Shown here: piece after piece, positions 45,324 through 55,894 of the stretch
Position numbering within the stretch: the first letter of the stretch is position 1
Layout: each line of letters begins with the position of its first letter
Origin: Atriophallophorus winterbourni
Taxonomy: Eukaryota > Platyhelminthes > Trematoda > Plagiorchiida > Microphallidae
Direction: 5' to 3'
DNA: 64,000 nucleotides
Assembly: GCA_013407085.1 (NCBI GenBank)
Contig: JACCGJ010020033.1
Coordinates: 37,964-101,963 of the forward strand
The notes under the pieces: model-generated
What the model saw: only the letters and a program-made list of their open reading frames with translations
Database searches by the model: none
Told to the model about the DNA's origin: nothing
Made by a program: the position numbers and the translations under genes

Positions 45324-45367
45324 TTGGTCTGACGAAGCTTTTGTGTTCAGAAGCGAAACGTTACCAA
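45324..45367 (+). ncRNA. Hammerhead ribozyme of 3' PLE terminal segment
   Basis: TTGGT (45324-45328), CTGACGA (45329-45335), stem II GCTTTTG-TGTT-CAGAAGC with one G-U pair, GAAA (45355-45358), CGTT with expected cleavage after 45362, ACCAA (45363-45367). Core intact. Confidence 0.78.
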
Positions 45368-45458
45368 AAACTTACTATAACCGATTCATTGCAAACTTTA
45401 TTTTCATGATTATGTTCAACCGATCGGTCTCGAATATTTTCAAATATATGAAAAGAAA

Positions 45459-47744
45459 TTTACTTTTCCAGAGACATTATATATTTATGCGAAAAAATCA
45501 TGCGTAACATTGTTTGTTTCCGTATTTATCCTTCAGTGGGAGAGAGATGAGCAAACTTTGGTTGGCTGCAGATGATTTCAACTTTGATTTCAGTAGTATC
45601 GGTGTGTTCCAACTCAGCAAATCATTGACCAATAGAGTAGAAAACTTGAAGTGTAATTCTACTTGGAATAGACCCGTTATACCAAGAATACGCTGTGCCA
45701 TGCATGAAATGAGACCATTTCTATGTTCAAATTGTCAAGCAAACTGTTTGAAGTAAATTTTAAGTTTAAAATAGTCATTATAACAAAATACAATATATAT
45801 ACAATACAATACAATATATATATATATATATATATAATCTATATATATATTATAATATTCTCCTCTGTAATTGTATTTCGATTTATCATCTGCATATATT
45901 GGTTTTTTTATTACTTTACGCAATTTTTAATTTGTGCGACTGTCACCAAGGCTAAATTATCCATCTCCATTGCTATCCTGAGTCAACCCAGATCACGCTC
46001 GTCGAATTTAACACATCGCAGATTGTAATTCACTCGAGTTTCCATCTTGGAATACGTAGACTGTATGCAATTCCGATCATCCAAATCCTCCTTCATGTAT
46101 GACAGACACGTCCTCACATGACCATGTTCAAGAATCAAGAATCGATATTTTATGGTCATTGTAAAGTTAACTGCTATTTCAAACACAAATCTTGAATCTT
46201 GAATATTATCAAACTTATGCGAATTTCTTACTCGCATAAATTGCGAACGATCTACATTTTTCTTCATTCTTCAAATCTTACCAGCCCGTAGAAATTCAGT
46301 TTGGCAGGTACGCAACCTGCATGAAGTAAAACTATTGCTGCGGAACATACATCGCGTTTAATCAAGCAGCATTGCATTCTGAGCTGTACAATGTGGTGAA
46401 GCCATGTTTTTGCCAAGATCTTGTTCAGTTGACGTACCTGGACAGCAACAACTAAAATTGGCCAGTTGTCTGATGGCGTTTGCGGACATTTACACTTTAC
46501 AACAACTATGTCCTGAAAATTTTTATGGGCTTTGATGCGATCTAAATTTGTTGCACTGCCCTATTTACTTTGAGGACATATTCCACTTTATCCATCGGTA
46601 TAGCATCAAGTAATTCATGGTGAAATTTCCATCACGGTTTAGTGAGACGTGTGTCTATATGTATGGGTTCAGTTAGTTTATCCAACCTTGAGATGAAATA
46701 GTTCGTGTCAATTAATTCGATTCGTTTGTGCGGTAATCCCATCTTCCGGATAGAATGTTGTAGGAGTGATTCTATATGTGCATTTTGCGTGCCTTGCCTT
46801 CTATCAGTTGCGGAACGGATTGAAACAGATGCGGAAAATGTTCCAGTTTATTATGAACAAGACATTCGTAAGTTTGCTTTTCATAAATATTGTATGAGCC
46901 AAATGTGGTGACAAACATGGATAAGCTTATCGCTTCCAAGTTGTGGGATCCAAAGTGATGTAAAAAGCTATTGGCTATGTACAATGAGCTTGTCATTTGC
47001 AAACGTCTTGGCAACAACTTCAGGTGAGGCGTCATCGTTGACTGTTGGTTAAATGTATTTGAGCTCTTGTGCACAGTACACATACGTGGTCAGTAAAAGA
47101 GTTATTTGGGACAACGGGTGCAGTTCCACTTCGTCTTGAGATGACGACAGTGTATGTCTGTGTTCCGATAGGAGCGAGTTTTTTGTCGTTATAGTTTGCA
47201 GCGTGTCTGTGTTCATAAAGCTGCTTTAAACCGACTTGTGTGTTATTATACGAACACCAACGACTCCATGGCATGTCAACGTTCCCCGTAGAAAATAGCA
47301 AAATTAATGTGTTCAAAATTTATAGGTCACTCTCATGAAGTAATCATAGATTTTTGGTGAGCCATGTAGTTTATGGAAACAAACATCAACAATGTCCCGT
47401 CTCGTAAAACCACAAGTTTGCAGAATTTTCTAGCTCTTCATGTAAACCAACATATTGGATGTTAGCATTTGCGAATGGCGTTTATTGGGATCCATATGAT
47501 AACTAAACATTCTCAACATTTTCATGATAGACCTGTTGATATATCGTGTGTTGTACTTTCTCTGTGTGCATTTCCGCGTGGACTGAACCGGTACTGAATG
47601 GAAAATTTCTGCGTCCATTACAAATGCAATACCGTCATTCACTGCAATCTAACAGCTTTATAGTGGCTGGATTGAAACGGTAAGTGCATCTCGTATGGTG
47701 ATTCTACGCTTTGACGGAGAGGTTTGTAGACAAATTCGTATACA
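45459..47744. other. Unassigned DNA with several open minus-strand frames
   Basis: Plus frame 45514-45756 and minus frames 47083-46772, 47316-47032 and 47642-47430 are open but not recognised. A short CR1-like tail on the minus strand (GATTCTTGATTCTTG, 46146-46132) is present. The region 46300-47650 is less AT-rich than its surroundings and could be an old element. Confidence 0.4.
45790..45856. repeat. AT-rich microsatellite (TA)n/(ATACA)n
   Basis: TA repeats interrupted by ACAATACAATACA. Frames across it are meaningless. Confidence 0.9.
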
Positions 47745-49082
47745 GGGGTAATTTCACCTATCTACAAAGGCGGTAGACGTTCGGATCCGGCAAACTACCG
47801 TCCTGTCACCCTACTTCCTGTGATATCCAAAGTTCTAGAGCGGATAGTGACAGAAAATATAGTTCATCACCTGGAATCACAAAATATGCTATCTGTAGCA
47901 CAGCATGGTTTTCGTAAATCTCGCTCATGCTTGACAAACCTGTTGACGGTTTTAAATGACTGGACCCAAGCGGTTGACGAAGGAGCTAGCATCCACGCTT
48001 GTTATCTGGACATGTCTAAAGCTTTCGATCGAGTTGATCACTTTCGACTATTACAAAAGCTGAAGCAGATGGGTATCAGCGGACAGCTACTCATATGGCT
48101 TGAAAGTTACCTCAGTGGGCGTAAGGCGATCGTTCGAATCAACGGGGTACTATCACAGGCTATTGATGCCTCTAGTGGCGTACCGCAAGGTTCAGTCCTC
48201 GGGCCAGTACTTTTCTTGGCTTACATCAACGACTTACCGGAGACGCTCGCATGCAAGGTGATTCTTTTCGCTGATGACATTAAACTTTGGACCCGGATAA
48301 AAACCATTGCGGACTGTGTACAGCTGCAACGTGATCTAGATGCTCTACACGAATGGTCGGTACGGAATAATTTGCCATTCAATATCCAAAAATGCAAGGT
48401 GCTACAAATTGGTAAGCCATTCCAGTACCAGTATCACTTTGGGCAGACTTTTTTGAGCTGGACAGAATCGGAAAGGGATCTTGGAGTCTGGGTATGCGGC
48501 AGTCTGAAGAACAGCCTGCATTGTGAGATTATCTACAAGCGTGCTTCGAAGCTTCTAGGTATGCTGCGACGGATCTTCAAAACCTTCTCGCCTGGAACTT
48601 TGCCCACCATCATGAACGCCTATATAATTCCAACCATGGAACATGCATCACAAGCTTGGACTCCGTGGTTAAAAAAGGATATAATATTGCTTGACAAAAT
48701 ATACCATCGCGCAACCAAACTCGTAAGAGGTTTCCGTAAACTAGCGTACGAGGAACGATTGAAAAAACTGAGGCTCCCCACTCCCCTCCAAAGAAGCCTT
48801 CGAAGCGATGTGATACTGACATATAAAATATTGAATACCCCACATCATCCCTTAAAACATTTATTCGAATACCGTGATTCACGTCATACACGCAGCCACT
48901 CAGCGACACTGCAAATTCCCCACTCCCGTATCAGCTGTCGCCGATATTTTTATTGTGTACGTGTCTGTTTCCTTTGGAATTCCCTACCCGAAACTCTTGT
49001 CATCTCTCCCAGCATCGGAACGTTTATTCGAAATTTGGATACTTATTTGTTGCATAACGATTTGACGACACCTGCGTATTGA
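47745..49082 (+). CDS. CR1 reverse transcriptase, 5'-truncated open frame
   Basis: The frame is open from 47745 to the stop at 49080-49082. Order: 'GVISPIYKGGRRSDPANYRP' at the truncated start, 'LSVAQHGFRKSRSCLTNLL', 'HACYLDMSKAFDRVDH' (first catalytic Asp), 'ASSGVPQGSVLGPVLFLAYI', 'KVILFADDIKLW' (catalytic FADD), 'ERDLGVWVCGSLKNS', 'MEHASQAWTPWLKKDI', 'CRRYFYCVRVCFLWNSLP'. The RT core is intact but the endonuclease is missing and no start codon or promoter of its own is seen, so it is likely a dead-on-arrival copy despite the open frame. Confidence 0.9.
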   Translation, partial: GVISPIYKGGRRSDPANYRPVTLLPVISKVLERIVTENIVHHLESQNMLSVAQHGFRKSRSCLTNLLTVLNDWTQAVDEGASIHACYLDMSKAFDRVDHFRLLQKLKQMGISGQLLIWLESYLSGRKAIVRINGVLSQAIDASSGVPQGSVLGPVLFLAYINDLPETLACKVILFADDIKLWTRIKTIADCVQLQRDLDALHEWSVRNNLPFNIQKCKVLQIGKPFQYQYHFGQTFLSWTESERDLGVWVCGSLKNSLHCEIIYKRASKLLGMLRRIFKTFSPGTLPTIMNAYIIPTMEHASQAWTPWLKKDIILLDKIYHRATKLVRGFRKLAYEERLKKLRLPTPLQRSLRSDVILTYKILNTPHHPLKHLFEYRDSRHTRSHSATLQIPHSRISCRRYFYCVRVCFLWNSLPETLVISPSIGTFIRNLDTYLLHNDLTTPAY

Positions 49083-49230
49083 CTCATGGTAACTATACAA
49101 CTTGACTATACTTGACATTACATGTTTATTTTATACCTATTTCCTGAATGTATATTTACTATGATATGGTAATTGTGAAGCTATGTGCTTTTTGTGACCA
49201 TAAATTCTTGAATCTTGAATCTTGAATCTT
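47745..49230 (+). mobile_element. 5'-truncated CR1 LINE
   Basis: Starts inside the RT finger region and ends with the typical tail CTTGAATCTTGAATCTTGAA at about 49208-49230, the same tail as the full-length CR1 at 52850-57666. Truncation at the 5' end is usual for reverse transcription that stops early. Confidence 0.9.
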
Positions 49231-49290
49231 CTTTGTATCGCAGATATTGTACATCGTGGGTTAAGGCACACTTTTACTACTAATACAACA

Positions 49291-49319
49291 ACAACTACTA
49301 CTACTACTACTACTACTAC
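49291..49319. repeat. (CTA)n microsatellite
   Basis: About nine CTA units just downstream of the CR1 tail. Confidence 0.9.
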
Positions 49320-52300
49320 AAACCACCATCACTACAATAGCTTGAACGTTAACAACTTTAAAATGTTGCGGTACTGCATACGCGGGTTAAATGTCAATAA
49401 GACTAAGTAAGAAGACAAAAGTCTGTAAAATAGCTTGCAATGGTAAGCTATGTACTGTTGAGCTTAACGCGTGTTATTTATGCCTAGATGTTTAGTTGGA
49501 CTTTTTCACAAATAGCGTTCCTTAATTTTCTGAATACGAATATGAACCCTGCGTTTTATCTCTTCGGCACGCTTAGACAAACGAACTACAAAGAACATCA
49601 AGCTGCTCGATAGGATATCTCGCAGAACAACTAAAATGACGGCCTGTTTGCGTGACCCGTCACTTGATATCGGACTGGGGCATCTTAATTAGGATACACT
49701 GACTCCAAAAACGTCTGATCCGGTCCAATCCACACTAAACGTTGAAAACCGAAGTGTCCTCATGGTGGCATTCAAAATCACCCCTTTGTGAGTTCTGAGT
49801 TCTAAAATGTATCAGTGTCACTGTCACCGCGTTTTTATTAATTCACTCGTAACCATCAGACGTTGTATAATCAACCAGCGTGATATACTTTTGCTGAATA
49901 ATTCCAGATTACAACCCCTTTTATATAAGCTAAATAATGCACCTTTACATGATAGTTATGTTAACGAATAATGGAATACCATACAGATAGAGTAAATGAC
50001 AATTATAAATAAGGTCGTTGTTTCTAACACCTCAATTTTTTTTATTTGTTTCTCCTAATACCAAAATTCAATGATGTTGTACAGCTATAATCATTCTGTT
50101 CGTAAATGCATAAATCATGAATTTTGAATCAACCACCTACTTTTCCGTCATTTTCTGTTACGTTGAGGAAATAAAAATGCTCGCATTTCAATATTATGTG
50201 TATATTCCAAAATATACGTTTAATCTATTGGTATTTATTAGCCAAACATGACGAAGAATACAGTTCTGGTGAACATAGACAAGGCAATAGAGTAATCGCG
50301 TTCAGACTTTTGAAATCAATAAATCAGTATATTTAGCTTAGCACAACAGGCGTGATAAGTCGATAGTTCATCTAAGACCATGCGTCGTTACGACTAAGTT
50401 GAAACGACACTCGAAATGGATGGTGTTCATATTCTGCAGTTGTACGTTTGCAATAATTGTAAGACCAAACGTTTTGTATGTTTTGGTGCATTTTAATTGG
50501 CTTTTTGATAAACATTCACATATATAAATCAGTTGGAAAACAAATATGAAAGGTTGGCAACAAAAAACATGAACTTCGCGATAGTCGTTTTTATACTGTT
50601 CGGCAAGTATATATGTGAATTTATAATGAATGAATAAAATGATATTAAATGTTTTCTAATTTATTTTACTACTATTTATTATTGTCTGTCTGTTTTTCGC
50701 GCGAAATAAAATGAGATGCAAACATATATCTAATGTTAAAACACAAATGTCAATCAGTTTCTAGGGCAAGCGGATCCTAATCCTACTGTACTTATCTAAT
50801 GAGTGAAAACGTCACGAAACCAGCCGTGGGGGAAGCTTGATAGTTTTGCATGAAAACGAGCATATTTATAAATGTCAACCTATTATCCTATCCCTTGTTT
50901 TGTTTTGTATGATCTCTGCAATTAATAGATAAGATACCTTGGATAACAACATATTTGTAAACTTGGAATAATATTTTAGATGTCATGTACAAACTTGCAT
51001 ATGGCCAGATAAACATCAGTGAGTTCAATATACAAATACATCGACTATATATATTTCATTTAAAAAATAATTGCACCCGAGCATTCAAGCAACGGACTAC
51101 ACAACATTTCGTTATTTTGTGAAATTCAGTAGTTCGCATGTAGTTGACAGTAAGGCAATCTAATAGGACCAGACAACTGATTGGCAAATGTTTTAGAGAT
51201 ATTTCTTTGACCACCATATTGTGATCTGGTGAATTAACTGATCAATTCGTCACGACCAGAGCATAGGCAGTGATTCAAAAGAAGATTGACCATCACATAT
51301 TTGGTCTAAACCATTGTTCTGTTTCAGAAACTTTTATTATCGACAACATTATTCCTATTTGCTTCGAGGTTATTTTCATTAACATAGGTTGGTAAAATAA
51401 ACAATGTTTACTGGTTTGCATAATCGAACATTTCAGCACCATCTGTCTGTACTTGGCTAGTGCACTCTCGATCGCAGGCGCTTTAAAGCTGACTTAGTCC
51501 TGGCATACCGAATAATCCATACGGCGTCTAACCCACTCAGACATTTGTTTAAAATTCTCTTCAATATTGCAAACACATTCACAAACTGAACCTGCCAGTA
51601 ACATATCCCTATTCAAATCTTTTTAAACATTTAAAGAGTCCGTGTATGCTTCTTGTGGAAATGTTTACACCACGAATTTGTATCCTAGTCAAATAAAATG
51701 GAAACAGTGTACAGAACAACGTGGAAACATAAATTACTCCGAATATATATTTCCGGTCAGAATATACGTTCATGTCAAAATTAGGATTACTTTTGCTCTT
51801 TCTTCAAACAACATGGTCGCAAACATGAAAGTGTGATTTCCTGAACGCATATACATGTATTCTATACGTATAATTCTTATGAGTAAATTCTATGGGTATA
51901 TTCCTTAACTCATATACGTATATTCTATTTTCTTTTTTATCATTATTGATGAAACTATTGAACGACTCTATCCAAAATTCGACTTTGCTAGAAATTAAAA
52001 CTCTTGTCAATAAATCATTCCATCAAACAACGTTATAATGAGTCCAATCTTTCATCCAAATGAGACACTCAACCTTTGAATAAACGAATGGCTTCATGTA
52101 TTAAATCCCGAATGTATCGATTTAAAATTCACTTTATACTGTAGGCACGTCACTCCGACGTACTTCCATGGCTTCGTTATTTATTATTATCTGTTTCATT
52201 GTTTTAAAGCATTTGTGGATGACACTTTAATTTTCGGTAAGCATAGCTAGCCGAAACCAAATCCCGTTTCTCGGTGGGAATTTACAATATTTTTTCCTGA

Positions 52301-52468
52301 TTTCAGGTGGCTACTACGAAAGTAAGATTTATGTTGCAAACGACGAATTCTTGTTTTTAAAGTGATGTATTCTATAAAATTACTAATAGTGGAAGCACAA
52401 TTTTTTAATCGACACATCAATTTCCCAAATAGATTGCATCCAGTCTGCAGTATTGAAGCTGAATACAA
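49320..52468. other. Mostly unassigned AT-rich DNA
   Basis: The only thing recognised is a CR1 C-terminal fragment at 51470-51560. No gene is supported. Confidence 0.45.
51470..51560 (+). pseudogene. Short CR1 RT C-terminal fragment
   Basis: 'RRRFKADLVLAYRIIHTASN' and 'PLRHLFKIL' correspond to 'RRLRGDLILMFNILHTPNHP' and 'LNQLF' of other CR1 copies. Confidence 0.7.
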
Positions 52469-52849
52469 AGTTGATTCAAAGTGATTCAAAGTTGTAATGG
52501 TCTAAAAAGCATTTAGCTTAACAATAACCATAGGATGGAGTTATGAGGTATATACAATAAAATAGAAGAATAGGAAAACTCATGTAGTGTAAATCGTATC
52601 AATGTTTGGGTTGTCTCTCAAGTGGTTGTCCAAATTAGCCTTAAAAGTATCCAGGTTGGCTGAGTGTGTAACAGTGGAGGGGAGGGTGTTCCATGTGAAA
52701 CTTACACGTACAGCATACGAATATCTTCGACAGTTCAGTCTTGAAGTGGGAATAAGCACTGAAAGTTCATGTTTCCGACTGGTACGGGGTGGCGAGCGTG
52801 TGAAAAGTTTGGACAAGTGAGGGTTAGGGACGTGCTTAATATTGTACAT
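52469..52849 (-). pseudogene. 3' end of the interrupted CR1 (split by 52850-57666)
   Basis: The frame 52849-52580 reads 'MYNIKHVPNPHLSKLFTRSP', 'RLNCRRYSYAVRVSFTWNTL', up to the C-terminus. It continues exactly, in frame, the RT sequence that stops at 57667 ('RRLRGDLIL'). The tail is the TTTGAATCAC type (52500-52469). Confidence 0.9.
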
Positions 52850-52982
52850 CAAGATTCAAGATTCAAGATTTTTATGGTTGAAAAAGCAATTACTTTACAA
52901 TAACCATGCAGTTGAACTATAGGTACAAGTGTATATGTGTATAGAAAAATGTCAAAATCAAAATAATTCTGGTAACGATAGA

Positions 52983-55883
52983 TTATAAATAGTTCGGGGC
53001 ATAATTTGGATTGGCTCTCAGGAAATCGTCTAGTTTTAATTTAAATATAGAAAAAGTGTTTGAGCTTACCAAATCGGCTGGCAGGGAATTCCAAGCGAAA
53101 CAAATACGCACAGAATAAAAATACCTGCGGCAGTTCTGATTGGAGTGGGGTATTTCCAACTTGCAGTTGTGACCGCGGTTGTTGCTGGATGTTCGTCGGT
53201 GAAATAGTATATCCAAAGGGTGGGAAACACTGTTAAGGATTTTGAATGTGAGGAGGAGGTCGGCTCGCAGTCTCCTTTGTGCAAACGTCGTCAGCTTCAG
53301 TTTACTTAGCCGGTCAGCGAATGGTAGGTTTTCGAGCCCAATGACCAACTTTGAGGCTCTGTGGTGTATGCGATCCAATAGTGAAATGTCTTTTTGAAGC
53401 CATGGAGTCCAGGCTTGTGAAGCGTAATCAGTAAGCGGGTGTATGTACGTGTTCATCATCAGAGAAAAACATCTCTGGGAAAAACGTCCGAATATCCGCC
53501 TTAACACACCGAGCATCCGAGACGCGCGTTTGTAAACGGCTTCGCATTGTAGACCATTTTTCAGGCTACCGCAAATCCAGACACCCAGGTCTTTTTCTTG
53601 TTTGGTGTACTCCAGGATATTGTTGCCAAGCTTGTATGAATGAGAAAAGCTTAGCACACGACCAATGTGCATGATTTGAGACTTCTGCATGTTTAGCGGT
53701 AGGTTATTTTCAGATAACCACATTTGCACAGCATCCAAGTCACTTTGAAGCACACTGCAATCCTCGGCAGTGCTGATTTTTTTCCATATTTTTATGTCAT
53801 CTGCGAACAGAACCATCTTACTGCCGCGTGGTGTTGGCAGGTCATTCATATAGATCAGAAACAGTATCGGTCCGAGCACGGATCCCTGTGGAACACCGCT
53901 AGTGACGTCGATTTCCTTCGATAGTATACCGTCAACTCGAACCCGTATATGTCTTTTGCTGAGATAGTCTCGCAGCAAGTCATACAGTCCTCCAGCAATA
54001 CCGTGTTTCTTTAGCTTGTTCAGCAGTAAGTTGTGATCAACTCTGTCAAAAGCTTTAGAAATGTCTAAGTAGCATGCATGAATACTGCCTCCGGCGTCCA
54101 CTACACTAGTCCAGTCGTCCAAACATGTCAGCAAATTAGTTAGACAAGAGCGGTTTCTGCGAAATCCGTGCTGGGCAATTGTCAAGAGTCCGTTCGATTC
54201 CAGGTGGCGCACTACTTCTGCAGTGATTATGCGCTCAAAAACCTTCGAAACCGAAGACAGCAATGTCACAGGCCTGTAATTTTTTACTTCAGAACGGCAT
54301 CCACTTTTGTAAATTGGTGTAATTATTCCCAGCTTCCAATCAATTGGTACCATTCCGACTTGAAGCAATTCGCTAAACAGACGAGATAAAGGTCCCGAGA
54401 GCTGCGCATGACAGCTTTTGAGGAGCTTCGGTGAAATTTCGTCTGGTCCCGGAGATTTCTTTGCGTTTAACTTTCTTAAGTGCTGCGCAACCACCATCGG
54501 AGTAATTATTATTTCACTCAGAGTGGGACGATCATATCGAATGCTTGGTTCCTGTTCGTGCTCTGCGGATTTCGGTGCAAATACTCCAGCATAAAAGTCT
54601 GCTAACAAATCAGCGGTTTGTTCAACGGATTCTGTGAAGCCGGACGAAGTTTTCAGGGCAAAGACTCCTGGTTTAATATTTGTTCTATCGTTTACAAGTC
54701 TATACAAGAGCTTCGGATTCTGGTGCATCTGAGTAATCAATTTCGATTGGAACTCTTGTTTATCATCTCGAATTAAGCTGATAACTTTGTTTCTCAGTCG
54801 TGTAAATTGTGCCCAAGAATCAGCTGTGTTGGTAGCCTTGTGAAACTCCCACGCTACTGCCCTTTGTTTCATCCACTTTTTGGTCCTGCTACGTAGCTTA
54901 AATTTGTTACGTCGAGGATTTTTCTTCGGGACGAGGTTTGAATGTTTCTCTAATATAAGTTTCAGGTGTTGTAGGAGAGAGCGCCAATGACTGTCTGAAT
55001 CGGAATAATCCAACTGTATGAGACTAATGCTTTGAAGCTCTGCACAAAGGGTACGGTAGTTTACCTTTCTGAAGCATTTCATTCCGTCAAATTTGCGCCT
55101 AGCACTACAAACGTAGTAGAATTCTAGGACAACGTGGTCGCTCCGTCCGATCGGCGGTTTATAGATGATAGTTTCTACAGCGGTAGGATCAGATGTAAGT
55201 ATCAAGTCCAAGGTAGACGGCCTGTCAGCTCCCCTCATACGAGTAAATCCTTTAACGTGGTTATAGAGGGGTGTGTAATCCAAGACTGCTCGAAGTTCGT
55301 GTTCAAATGTCTCTGGTGGATGATCATCACGGTTATATAGCTGAGGAAGGTTGAAGTCTCCCATTATCAAAATTTGAGTGTTATATCGCGTTGTTACATA
55401 TTGCAAAGCAGTAATCAGTTTATTGTTCAGGTCGAGGTTCGCGGTTGGAGAACGGTAAATCACTCCAATAACGCACTGGTCACCAGAAGTAAGAGTTATA
55501 GAACACCAAAGCGTGTCGGGTATATCCAGATTTTGGTCATTCATAACTCTGCAAATAAATGATTGTTTGCAGTAGAGTGCTGCTCCTCCGCCATCACTCA
55601 AACGGTCACGTCGAAATAAAGTCATGCTTGGTAAAGAGAGTTCTAGATCAGAAAACGAGGTAGTGAACCACGTTTCTGTTATGGCAACTATGTCTGGGTT
55701 CGTTTCATCACAAATCTCGGAGAGTTCGTGCAGCTTATTGATCAGGCTGTTTGCGTTCGTATAGATGCACTTAATTGTGTTTTTTATGAGTAATGACGGG
55801 GTGTAAGCTGTTTGGTTTAGCAGTTTGCTAGAGAGACTTTGTGTGTTTGTATATAAACAATCAATAAAGTTTGTAGTGTTCAT
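52983..55883 (-). CDS. CR1 ORF2: endonuclease plus reverse transcriptase (966 aa)
   Basis: The APE-type endonuclease is at about residues 35-255: 'YTNANSLINKLHEL', 'DIVAITETWF' (catalytic Glu), 'FRRDRLSDGGGAALYCK', 'VIYRSPTANLD', 'LIMGDFNLPQL', 'STLDLILTS' and 'GRSDHVVLEF' (catalytic Asp/His). The RT is at about residues 480-760: 'KSPGPDEISPKLLKS', 'YRPVTLLSSVSKVFERI', 'QHGFRRNRSCLTNLL', 'HACYLDISKAFDRVDH', 'TSGVPQGSVLGPILFLIYMN', 'VLFADDIKIW'. The conserved CR1 C-terminus follows ('CRRYFYSVRICFAWNSLP'). The usual length is 900-1000 residues. There is no internal stop and all catalytic motifs are present. It nicks DNA and copies the element RNA at the nick. The start lies 10-11 nt after the ORF1 stop, so translation probably depends on reinitiation. 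Confidence 0.95.
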   Translation of the reverse strand: MNTTNFIDCLYTNTQSLSSKLLNQTAYTPSLLIKNTIKCIYTNANSLINKLHELSEICDETNPDIVAITETWFTTSFSDLELSLPSMTLFRRDRLSDGGGAALYCKQSFICRVMNDQNLDIPDTLWCSITLTSGDQCVIGVIYRSPTANLDLNNKLITALQYVTTRYNTQILIMGDFNLPQLYNRDDHPPETFEHELRAVLDYTPLYNHVKGFTRMRGADRPSTLDLILTSDPTAVETIIYKPPIGRSDHVVLEFYYVCSARRKFDGMKCFRKVNYRTLCAELQSISLIQLDYSDSDSHWRSLLQHLKLILEKHSNLVPKKNPRRNKFKLRSRTKKWMKQRAVAWEFHKATNTADSWAQFTRLRNKVISLIRDDKQEFQSKLITQMHQNPKLLYRLVNDRTNIKPGVFALKTSSGFTESVEQTADLLADFYAGVFAPKSAEHEQEPSIRYDRPTLSEIIITPMVVAQHLRKLNAKKSPGPDEISPKLLKSCHAQLSGPLSRLFSELLQVGMVPIDWKLGIITPIYKSGCRSEVKNYRPVTLLSSVSKVFERIITAEVVRHLESNGLLTIAQHGFRRNRSCLTNLLTCLDDWTSVVDAGGSIHACYLDISKAFDRVDHNLLLNKLKKHGIAGGLYDLLRDYLSKRHIRVRVDGILSKEIDVTSGVPQGSVLGPILFLIYMNDLPTPRGSKMVLFADDIKIWKKISTAEDCSVLQSDLDAVQMWLSENNLPLNMQKSQIMHIGRVLSFSHSYKLGNNILEYTKQEKDLGVWICGSLKNGLQCEAVYKRASRMLGVLRRIFGRFSQRCFSLMMNTYIHPLTDYASQAWTPWLQKDISLLDRIHHRASKLVIGLENLPFADRLSKLKLTTFAQRRLRADLLLTFKILNSVSHPLDILFHRRTSSNNRGHNCKLEIPHSNQNCRRYFYSVRICFAWNSLPADLVSSNTFSIFKLKLDDFLRANPNYAPNYL

Positions 55884-55894
55884 ATCACGAGAGG

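Larger units (their letters stand above)
42619..45441 (+). mobile_element. Penelope-like element complex in a 16-bp target duplication
   Basis: AAATATATGAAAAGAA lies at 42603-42618 and again at 45442-45457. Between: an inverted terminal segment with hammerhead (42619-42905), a 50-bp tandem duplication (42960-43062), a diverged sense terminal segment with hammerhead (43063-43498), an inverted endonuclease tail (43500-43695), the sense ORF (43696-45137) and the sense terminal segment with hammerhead (45085-45441). The shared flanking repeat means the whole rearranged block was inserted together. PLEs are known to leave such partial tandem and inverted copies. Confidence 0.85.

Noticed and set aside
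48610..48909. 99-codon minus-strand frame
   Set aside because: Antisense shadow of the CR1 RT frame 47745-49082.
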